A DNA stretch of 5,228 nucleotides, from NCBI GenBank assembly GCA_020201445.1, contig JAIVGU010000053.1, forward strand, positions 1-5,228. Direction: 5' to 3'. Below, one piece after another: positions 1 through 4,952 of this stretch. Position 1 is the stretch's first letter; the number at the start of each line of letters is the position of its first letter. Below the pieces are notes generated by a model that ran no database searches, had not been told where the DNA came from, and was given only the letters and a program-made list of their open reading frames with translations. The stretch is from Halobacteriales archaeon. Lineage in GTDB: Archaea > Thermoplasmatota > E2 > JACPAO01 > JAHFTW01. The translations under genes and the position numbers were made by a program.

Positions 1-60
1 GACGGGGTCGGTCTCGCCGGTCAGCGGGGCGTGGCTGACCACCTGGAGCTCGAAGGCCAT
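1..60 (-). CDS. Possible N-terminus of an unrecognised gene leaving the window
   Basis: An ATG at 60 on the minus strand opens a frame to base 1, reading MAFELQVVSHAPLTGETDPV. An in-frame stop (TGA, 111-109) lies upstream and ATG 60 is the first ATG after it. A GAGGG about ten bases before the ATG is a poor Shine-Dalgarno. Strand and spacing fit the neighbours, lying about 175 bases beyond the winged-helix stop. Twenty codons are too few to name a family, and a chance open frame is possible in such GC-rich DNA. Confidence 0.4.
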   Translation of the reverse strand, partial: MAFELQVVSHAPLTGETDPV

Positions 61-120
61 GCGGCATCGACCCTCGGGCCGTTCAAGGGGTTTGCGAATC
101 GGTTGCGTTCAGCGCGACAC

Positions 121-236
121 GACCAAACCACGGATTCCACGGATTGCAGAATGGAAGTTGCCCTCGCGGGCTCTCGGACAACAAGTCGCGTTGACACATT
201 GGCGCCCAGGCAACTCCGTGCAATCCGTGGTTGGTC
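121..236. repeat. Inverted repeat with CCACGGATT 9-mer arms
   Basis: The left arm reads GACCAAA, then CCACGGATT twice in tandem (128-136 and 137-145), then GCA. The right arm, read on the minus strand from 236, is GACCAA, CCACGGATT, then a related 9-mer GCACGGAGT. GTTGCC follows in both arms (157-162 left, 215-210 right on the minus strand). A perfect 12-bp pairing exists between 137/138-148 and 219-230, and a 15-bp pairing with one bulge exists if the first 9-mer is used instead. The interior is about 45-70 bases without coding character. The right end overlaps the winged-helix stop codon (235-237). It may be a small non-autonomous repeat, an operator or a transcript-ending hairpin. No transposase or clear target-site duplication is seen. 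Confidence 0.6.
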
Positions 237-981
237 AGGATTCAGGCGGCCCGGGCGGAGGCTGGAAGGGGTCGGCGCGCAGGTGGCGGCGCAGCAGCCA
301 GGCAAGCAGGGCCATCAGGGCGGCGAAGCCCAACAGCGCCAAGCCGAGGGTGCCGCCGTCGTCGAGGAAGCTGTGGTCGGCCGGCGGCGAGGTGCTTGTC
401 GTGCCGGTGTCGTTGGCCACCAGGGCGGCCGCGGGGGCCGCGTCGTGGGTCGGGGTGCCCGACGCCGTCGAGGCGCCCGCGCTGGGCCCGCTCGTGGAAG
501 TGGAGGTCTGGGTGGAGGAAGCGGGGGCTGGGGAGTCCTGTTCGGGGGCGTCCGCCATGGGCGCTGTCATCCTGTCCAGCTCCCCCTCGGGGGTGCCCGT
601 GAGCGGCGGGACGTTCGTCTCCAGGGCGACGTAGAGGGCGCGCGCCAGCATCGCCATCCCGCCGCCCGCCGCCGCGACGCCGAGCCCCAGCAGGACGTTG
701 AACGTGGTGGTCTCCTGCGGGTGGAGGAGCTTCTGGCCGCGCCAGGTCAGCTCGTAGTAGATCCACTTGCGCCCCTCGTCGTCGCGCTTGCGCACCAGCT
801 CGGCCGCCGTGAGCAGTTGGAGGTGCTCGTGGACGGTCGCCTTGTTGAGGCTGAGGTCGCGGCTGATCTCGGTGAGGGTCTTGCGCCGCTCGTCGAGGGA
901 GCGCAGGACGGTGAGGCGCGTCGGGCTCGCCAAGGCCTTGAAGGTCTCGGCGTCGAGGGTGATGCGCACCACGCTCCCCAT
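235..981 (-). CDS. Membrane-anchored winged-helix (ArsR-like) transcriptional regulator
   Basis: From the ATG at 981 this is 248 residues. Residues 8-90 are a winged helix of ArsR/archaeal type: FKALASPTRLTVLRSL (helix 1 region), LTEISRDLSLNKATVHEHLQLL (helix-turn-helix with recognition helix), then the wing RDDEGRKWIYYELTWRG and a KLLHP block. A first hydrophobic segment follows at about 94-120, then about 88 residues rich in Ser, Thr, Pro and Ala. A second segment lies at about 211-230, with basic RRHLR after it and a Pro-rich end. The predicted layout puts the DNA-binding domain and C-terminus in the cytoplasm and the Ser/Thr/Pro loop outside, where it could be glycosylated. It probably binds DNA while tethered to the membrane. 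The start is uncertain: GTG at 1011, ATG at 981 and GTG at 972 or 969 all keep the domain intact. The target is unknown; the adjacent RCC1-like gene or its own promoter are candidates by position only. Confidence 0.85.
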   Translation of the reverse strand: MGSVVRITLDAETFKALASPTRLTVLRSLDERRKTLTEISRDLSLNKATVHEHLQLLTAAELVRKRDDEGRKWIYYELTWRGQKLLHPQETTTFNVLLGLGVAAAGGGMAMLARALYVALETNVPPLTGTPEGELDRMTAPMADAPEQDSPAPASSTQTSTSTSGPSAGASTASGTPTHDAAPAAALVANDTGTTSTSPPADHSFLDDGGTLGLALLGFAALMALLAWLLRRHLRADPFQPPPGPPES

Positions 982-995
982 CCGGGGGCGCGGGG

Positions 996-1002
996 GTATA
1001 AC
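996..1002 (-). promoter_or_regulatory. Candidate archaeal TATA box for the winged-helix gene
   Basis: GTTATAC on the minus strand, preceded by GCAAACC as a possible BRE, is the only AT-rich spot in the gap upstream of this gene. Its centre is about 27 bases from the GTG at 972 and 18 from the ATG at 981. Archaeal TATA boxes usually sit 25-28 bases from the transcription start, so a leaderless transcript beginning near 972 is possible. No Shine-Dalgarno precedes any candidate start. This is weak, as it rests on one short motif. Confidence 0.35.
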
Positions 1003-1042
1003 GGTTTGCACATGGTTGGGCGGTTTCCCTCTGATGGGCCCA

Positions 1043-1088
1043 AGGTCCCTGTGGCCTGGCGCCAGCGTCGCTGTTCCGGGCCGGACCT
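1043..1088 (-). other. GC-rich inverted repeat just after the RCC1-like gene
   Basis: The arms AGGTCC (1043-1048) and GGACCT (1083-1088) are perfect complements starting at the last base of the stop codon. Inside them GGCC (1053-1056) pairs with GGCC (1079-1082), and a small CAGC/GCTG stem lies at 1063-1073. It could end transcription or protect the 3' end of the mRNA. There is no U-run after it, so a classical terminator is not supported. In GC-rich DNA such pairings also arise by chance. Confidence 0.3.
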
Positions 1089-2014
1089 CAGTGAAGGTAA
1101 CCCAGGGACTGGCCCCAGTCGTTGGCGCCCCAGCACTTCACGTCCCCGTTCGAGAGCAGGGCGCAGCCAAACTCTTGGCCCATGCTCACCGAGACGGCGT
1201 TTCCTCCTGAGTACCCTGTTCCCCCTCCACGGTTGTTGGCCCCCCAGCACTGGACGTTGCCGGTGGTCAGGAGAGCACAGGTGTCCTCGATACCAGAGCT
1301 GACCTCCACTGCCAGGCCTCCCGTGTAGCCAGCGGCCTGCCCATAGACGTTGAATCCCCAGCAGCTGACGTTTCCGGTAGAGAGGAGCGCGCACGAATGA
1401 TACCAACCGGCACTGACGGCGACGGCGTTCCCGCCCGCGTATCCTGCGGACTGGCCATCCGTGTTGTCACCCCAGCACTGGACGTTCCCCGTGGAGAGCA
1501 GAGCGCAGGTGTGGCGCCATCCAGCGCTCACGGCGATGGCGTTCCCGCCCGAGTAGCCTGCGGCCTGGCCGTAGATGTTGCTGCCCCAGCAACTGATGTT
1601 GCCGGTGGAGAGGAGCGCGCAAGCGTGGCCGTCGCCCTGGTCGAGTGCGACGGCGTTGCCTCCCGAGTACCCATTCCCTTGGCCGTAGAAGTTTGACCCG
1701 GTGCAGATGACGTTCGCGGTCGTGAGGAGGGCACACGAGGTGCCGCCATCCACGCTCACGTCGACCGCGTTCCCTCCCGAATAGGGCGTGGATTCGCCAT
1801 AGAAATTGCGTCCCCAGCAAGTGATGTTGTGGTCCGAGAGGACCGCGCAGGCATGAATTCCTCCAGCGCTCATGGCCACGGCGGGCCCCCCCACCGCCGA
1901 AGCGCAGACCGCGACAGGCGAGGCGGCGGGTGGGATGCACACGCTCGCGGCGTGCGCCGGCAGGCCGGCGGCAGGCAGCAGGACGACGAGAAGGATGGCT
2001 GGGGCAAAACGCAT
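1088..2014 (-). CDS. Secreted seven-repeat RCC1-like protein with paired cysteines
   Basis: From the ATG at 2014 this encodes 308 residues. Residues 1-23 form a signal peptide (MRF, then AILLVVLLPAAGLP, with a likely cut after AHA near 20-23). A short linker with Cys26 and Cys37 follows. Residues 45-308 are seven direct repeats of exactly 38 residues, the last being 36. The pattern is roughly AVAVSxGxxHxCALLSTGNVxCWGxNxYGQxxGYSGGN, recognisably RCC1-like (CALLS..GNV.CWG..N..GQ) but shorter than the roughly 50-residue classical RCC1 blade. Each repeat has Cys at positions 12 and 22. Seven repeats suggest one closed seven-bladed propeller exposed outside the cell, with one disulfide possible per blade. 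An upstream ATG at 2074 would add 20 residues without signal-peptide character; 2014 is preferred because GAGGT lies six bases ahead. The ligand is unknown. It has visibly lower GC than tldD/tldE. The RCC1-like call is strong; any function is a guess. Confidence 0.85.
   Translation of the reverse strand: MRFAPAILLVVLLPAAGLPAHAASVCIPPAASPVAVCASAVGGPAVAMSAGGIHACAVLSDHNITCWGRNFYGESTPYSGGNAVDVSVDGGTSCALLTTANVICTGSNFYGQGNGYSGGNAVALDQGDGHACALLSTGNISCWGSNIYGQAAGYSGGNAIAVSAGWRHTCALLSTGNVQCWGDNTDGQSAGYAGGNAVAVSAGWYHSCALLSTGNVSCWGFNVYGQAAGYTGGLAVEVSSGIEDTCALLTTGNVQCWGANNRGGGTGYSGGNAVSVSMGQEFGCALLSNGDVKCWGANDWGQSLGYLH
1091..1882 (-). repeat. Seven in-frame 114-bp tandem coding repeats
   Basis: The repeats run, in coding order, 1882-1769, 1768-1655, 1654-1541, 1540-1427, 1426-1313, 1312-1199 and 1198-1091, the last lacking two codons. 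Length is constant with no indels. At DNA level they have diverged at many synonymous sites, so they are not very recent duplicates. The most variable protein positions are 7-11 and 25-32 of each unit; the CALL, CWG and GYSGGN blocks are the frame. Repeat 2 has CTG in place of CWG, and repeat 6 has GGG in place of the usual GQ context. Confidence 0.9.
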
Positions 2015-2016
2015 CA

Positions 2017-2042
2017 GGAGACCTCTGCGGGGCAGAGCCTCC
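2017..2042 (-). promoter_or_regulatory. Hairpin covering the ribosome-binding site of the RCC1-like gene
   Basis: In the minus-strand RNA, GGAG (2042-2039) pairs with CUCC (2020-2017), and CUCUGC (2037-2032) pairs perfectly with GCAGAG (2028-2023) around a CCC loop. A small 1x2 internal loop separates the two stems. The structure ends two bases before the AUG at 2014 and buries most of the GAGGU. It could damp or gate translation of the secreted protein. The pairing is read directly from the sequence; a regulatory role is inferred. Confidence 0.45.
2021..2025 (-). promoter_or_regulatory. Shine-Dalgarno of the RCC1-like gene
   Basis: GAGGT on the minus strand ends six bases before the ATG at 2014, the same spacing as at tldE. 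It supports 2014 over the upstream ATG at 2074. It lies inside the hairpin at 2017-2042. Confidence 0.55.
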
Positions 2043-2116
2043 ACGCGGTAAAGACATTCCCACTCTTGGCGCAACTCCTTTCACGGCGGGAGGACGGAGC
2101 CAATGGGCGACGCGGA

Positions 2117-3550
2117 TCACACCGACACGTCGACGCCGCGGAACAGAAGGTGCGGGACGCGCGCCCCGGCCATCTGCTTCGCCTCCTTGCTCACGCCGTC
2201 GAGCCGCTTCAGCAGCTCCGGCAGGTTGCCGCCGAGGGCGATCTCGGTCACGGGCCCCACCACCTCGCCCTTGCGGATGCGCCAGACGCCCGGCGCCGTC
2301 ACGGAGAAGTCGCCGGTGGTGACGTTCGCGGTGTGGGCCCCCAGCACCGAGTCGACCAGGTAGCCGTTGTCCACACCCTCCAGCAGCGACCCCAGCGGCC
2401 GGGCGCCCGCGCCGGAGAGCACGAGGTGGTGCGTCCCGGTCTCGACGCGGGACTTGAAGTCGCCGCGCACCCCGCTGCGGGTCGAGGCGGCGCCGTGCTC
2501 GTGCGCGTCCCAGGCGTCGTAGAGGAAGTTCCGCAGCACGCCCGCCTGGACGATGGGCAGCGGCGCGGTCGGCAAGCCTTCGTCGTCGAACGGGACGCCG
2601 CCGACGGCCCCCTTGGCGCGCGAGTCGTCGAGGAGGCTGAAGCGCTTGTCCGCGACCACCTCGCCCAGCTTGTCGCTCCACACCGTCTTGCCGCGCCGCG
2701 CCTCGTCGCCGGTGGCGGCCGAGACGATAAGGCCGGTCACCAGCTCCTCCGCCGCCTCCGGCCGGAACACGACGTCCGCCTGGCCACCCGCCTTGACCGG
2801 GGCGGGCCGCAGCAGCGACGTGAGGGTCGCGGCGGCCTCCAGGGCGACGGCGCGGCCGTCCACCCCCGCGTCGTGGCGGGTCAGGCTCTCCCCCGCCGTC
2901 ACGGAGCGCTTGCCGTCCTCCTGCACCAGCGCGGCGTAGGCGCCTGCCGTGGTGGCGCGGTCGGAGCAGGCGACCCCCTGCGTGCTGGCGATGGCGCGCC
3001 ACTCCGCGTCCAGGCTGGCCCCGCCGCCGGAGACGAGCGACTTGGGCGCCCCCTCCTTGGCTCCCGCGAGGACGTCCTGCGCCATCCGCATCGCGAGGTC
3101 CACGTCGAGCGCCGCGACGTCGCCGCTCCAGCGCCCCGGGAGGGCGGCCGGCTTGCCTGCGACGGGCAGCTCGAAGCCTTTCTTTGGGGCGTGGCGCGAC
3201 TGGGCGACGGCCTGGTCGAGCGCCTTGAGCGCGTCGTCCAGGTGCGTGAAGTAGGCAAAGCCGAGGCGGCCGCCCGCCACGACGCGCCACGCGCCGCCCA
3301 TGCCCTGGCTCGCGGAGGAGCCAGAGATGGCGCCCTTCTCCAGCGACACGCTCAGGTCGACGCCGCGCTCCAGGTAGACCTCGGCCTGGAGCTTCCGGCG
3401 GGCCGCCTGCTCGGCCAAGCGCTCGGCGTGGCCGAGAAGCCCGTCGCCGGTCGCGCCTTCCTGGGAGCGTGGCGCCGCCACTGCCTTGCGGGCTGCCTTG
3501 GCGGCCCCCTTCGCAGGCGCCTTCGCGGCCTTCCGGGCGGCGGGGCTCAT
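2117..3550 (-). CDS. tldE: TldE/PmbA subunit of the TldD-TldE protease
   Basis: This 477-residue protein is the non-catalytic partner of TldD. It shows the PmbA/TldE C-terminal blocks: FDDEGLPT (321-328), AGVLRNFLYDAWDA (336-349), LGAHTANVTTGDFSVTAPG (403-421) and VVGPVTEIALGGNLPELL (430-447). It has no HExxxH, as expected for this subunit. The conserved part begins near residue 38 (LLGHAERLAEQAARRKLQAEVYLERG). The first 33 or so residues are a Lys/Arg/Ala/Pro-rich tail resembling histone H1-type tails, which is not typical of the family. The ATG at 3550 overlaps the tldD stop as ATGA and has a GGAGG six bases upstream, which supports this start; a GTG at codon 24 would shorten but not remove the tail. 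Coupled translation would give equal amounts of both subunits. Identity is firm; the role of the tail is unknown. Confidence 0.93.
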   Translation of the reverse strand: MSPAARKAAKAPAKGAAKAARKAVAAPRSQEGATGDGLLGHAERLAEQAARRKLQAEVYLERGVDLSVSLEKGAISGSSASQGMGGAWRVVAGGRLGFAYFTHLDDALKALDQAVAQSRHAPKKGFELPVAGKPAALPGRWSGDVAALDVDLAMRMAQDVLAGAKEGAPKSLVSGGGASLDAEWRAIASTQGVACSDRATTAGAYAALVQEDGKRSVTAGESLTRHDAGVDGRAVALEAAATLTSLLRPAPVKAGGQADVVFRPEAAEELVTGLIVSAATGDEARRGKTVWSDKLGEVVADKRFSLLDDSRAKGAVGGVPFDDEGLPTAPLPIVQAGVLRNFLYDAWDAHEHGAASTRSGVRGDFKSRVETGTHHLVLSGAGARPLGSLLEGVDNGYLVDSVLGAHTANVTTGDFSVTAPGVWRIRKGEVVGPVTEIALGGNLPELLKRLDGVSKEAKQMAGARVPHLLFRGVDVSV

Positions 3551-4929
3551 GCGGAGCCTCCGACAAGGCAGTCCTTGATGCGCACTAGCGGCCCGCCGTC
3601 GCACACCGGCACCCACTGGCCCTTGCCGCAGTAGCCCGGGTCGCCGAGGTGCTGCACGTCGCCGAGCGCGTCGATGTTGAGCAGCGTGGTGAGGATGTCG
3701 CCGGTCAGGCTCACGTCGCGCAGCGGCGCCCCGACGTGGCCGTCGCGGATTTCGTACGCCTCCTGGGCGTTGAAGAGGAAGGTGCCGCGCGCCGTGTCCA
3801 CCTGGCCGCCGCGCGAGCCCTTGCAGTAGATGCCGTCCGCGACGCCGTCGAACAGCTCCTCCTCGGGGAAGTCGCCCGGCTCGATGAGGGTGTTGCTCAT
3901 CCGCACCAGCGGCTTGCTGTGGAAGTCCTGCGCCCGCGCCGCGCCGTTGGGCGCCGCCCCGAGGTCCCCCGCGTGTTCGCGGTCGCACAGGATGCCGGTG
4001 AGGACGCCGTCCTGCAGGATGGGCTTGCTGCGCCCCTTCACGCCGTTGTCGTCGTAGGGGAAGCTGCCGAAGGCGCCCGGGATGGTGGAGTCGTCGCGGA
4101 TGGTGAGCCCCTCGATGCCGAGCCGCTGCCCCATGCGCCCCTTGAAGCAGGACTCCCCCGCCGCGATGAGGTCCGCCTCGCTGGCGTGCCCGACCGCCTC
4201 GTGCGCGAAGACGCCGGCAAGCTCGGGGTCGATGACGACGGTGCGGCGGCCCCCCTTCGCCGTCCTGGCGCCGAGCGCCGCCACGGTGGAGCGCGCCGCC
4301 TCGAACGCCTTCGCGACGGGGTCCTCGTCCGCGAACAGCTCCCAGCCCTTGGTGCCGCCGACGCGGGCGGAGCGGCCGGCCAGCTCGCCGCCGCGCCGGG
4401 CGGTGAAGTGGGCCTGCGCCACGCTGCGCACCAGGCTCCAGGTGAGGTCGGTGCCGTCGGAGTTGACGAAGCGCTTCGTGGTCAGGCTGTCGGAGTAGCT
4501 CGTGCTGACGTTGGTGATCTCGGGCAGGGCGCGGACCTGGGCCTCCATGCGGCGCAGCAGGTCCACCTTCTCCTCCACGCCGACCTTGCGCGGGTCCTTC
4601 TTGGCCTTCCAGTCGACGCGGCCCTTCAGGGTCGGCGCGTCGGCCAGCCGCACGGGCGCCTTGACGTGGGGCGCGCTGGCGCGGGCGAGGGCGACGCTGC
4701 GCCCGATGGCATCCCGCCACGACGCGGGCGACAGGTCGTTGCTCGACGCGAAGCCCCAGGCCCCCTCCACCAAGACGCGGACGCAGAAGCCGCCCTCCAT
4801 CCCCGCCACCAGGCCGCGCAGCTCGCCGTCCTCGATCTGGATGCGGTTCTCCTCGCGGCGCTCCAGGCGCGCCTCGGCGTAGTGCGCCCCCGCCTTGCGC
4901 GCGGCGTCCACGGCCTGCTGCTCGTCCAC
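3547..4929 (-). CDS. tldD: TldD metalloprotease subunit (peptidase U62/M103 family)
   Basis: This 460-residue protein is the usual length for TldD. In characterised systems TldD carries the active-site metal and works with TldE to cleave unfolded peptides inside a barrel-like heterodimer; the E. coli pair matures microcin B17 and degrades CcdA. The catalytic motif HEAVGH (HExxxH) is at residues 243-248, in FAHEAVGHASEAD. Cys434 in PGYCGKGQ matches the conserved third metal-ligand position. Other family blocks are the N-terminal domain (about 1-130), TKRFVNSDGT (151-160) and DDSTIPGAFGSFPYDDNG (279-296), so it looks catalytically competent. The start is a GTG at 4929, chosen because KAGAHYAEARLERRE aligns with known TldD N-termini and no in-frame ATG precedes it. 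No Shine-Dalgarno is visible there, so translation may depend on the preceding gene ending 23 bases earlier or on a leaderless transcript. The physiological substrate in archaea is not established. Confidence 0.95.
   Translation of the reverse strand: MDEQQAVDAARKAGAHYAEARLERREENRIQIEDGELRGLVAGMEGGFCVRVLVEGAWGFASSNDLSPASWRDAIGRSVALARASAPHVKAPVRLADAPTLKGRVDWKAKKDPRKVGVEEKVDLLRRMEAQVRALPEITNVSTSYSDSLTTKRFVNSDGTDLTWSLVRSVAQAHFTARRGGELAGRSARVGGTKGWELFADEDPVAKAFEAARSTVAALGARTAKGGRRTVVIDPELAGVFAHEAVGHASEADLIAAGESCFKGRMGQRLGIEGLTIRDDSTIPGAFGSFPYDDNGVKGRSKPILQDGVLTGILCDREHAGDLGAAPNGAARAQDFHSKPLVRMSNTLIEPGDFPEEELFDGVADGIYCKGSRGGQVDTARGTFLFNAQEAYEIRDGHVGAPLRDVSLTGDILTTLLNIDALGDVQHLGDPGYCGKGQWVPVCDGGPLVRIKDCLVGGSA
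3557..3561 (-). promoter_or_regulatory. Shine-Dalgarno of tldE
   Basis: On the minus strand GGAGG lies six bases before the ATG at 3550, inside the last codons of tldD. It fixes the tldE start and shows that this organism uses Shine-Dalgarno initiation for at least some genes within operons. Confidence 0.75.
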
Positions 4930-4952
4930 GCCGCGGCACTTGGAGGTGGGGG

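Noticed and set aside
21..305. A 94-codon minus-strand frame across the inverted repeat
   Set aside because: It overlaps the end of the winged-helix gene in another frame and crosses the repeat element; no recognisable domain or start signal.
31..1302. A 423-codon open frame on the plus strand
   Set aside because: It lies opposite the winged-helix gene and the RCC1-like repeats, reads as Gly/Arg/Ala-rich nonsense, and matches no family. Such long antisense frames are expected in DNA this GC-rich.
1091..1882. Evenly spaced repeats as a possible CRISPR or non-coding satellite
   Set aside because: The 114-bp period is an exact multiple of three and encodes a conserved RCC1-like unit; similarity is stronger in protein than in DNA.
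2015..2074. An earlier ATG at 2074 for the RCC1-like protein
   Set aside because: It would put about 20 charged and bulky residues before a clear signal peptide, and it lacks a good ribosome-binding site. ATG 2014 has GAGGT at six bases.
2015..2116. A small precursor peptide gene for TldD/TldE in the gap after tldE
   Set aside because: TldD/TldE can mature ribosomal peptides in other systems, so I looked for one. I found no convincing short frame with its own ribosome-binding site here, and no modification enzymes are present in the window.
1467..3566. A 699-codon minus-strand frame spanning tldE, the gap and the RCC1-like gene
   Set aside because: It is out of frame with both genes and is mostly Arg/Gly/Pro-rich; it only stays open because stop codons are rare at this GC content.
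1829..3634. A 601-codon plus-strand frame, with a similar 435-codon frame at 3649-4956
   Set aside because: Both are antisense shadows of tldE and tldD. Their sequences are low-complexity Arg/Gly/Ala/Val with no domain, while the minus-strand proteins show conserved catalytic and family motifs.
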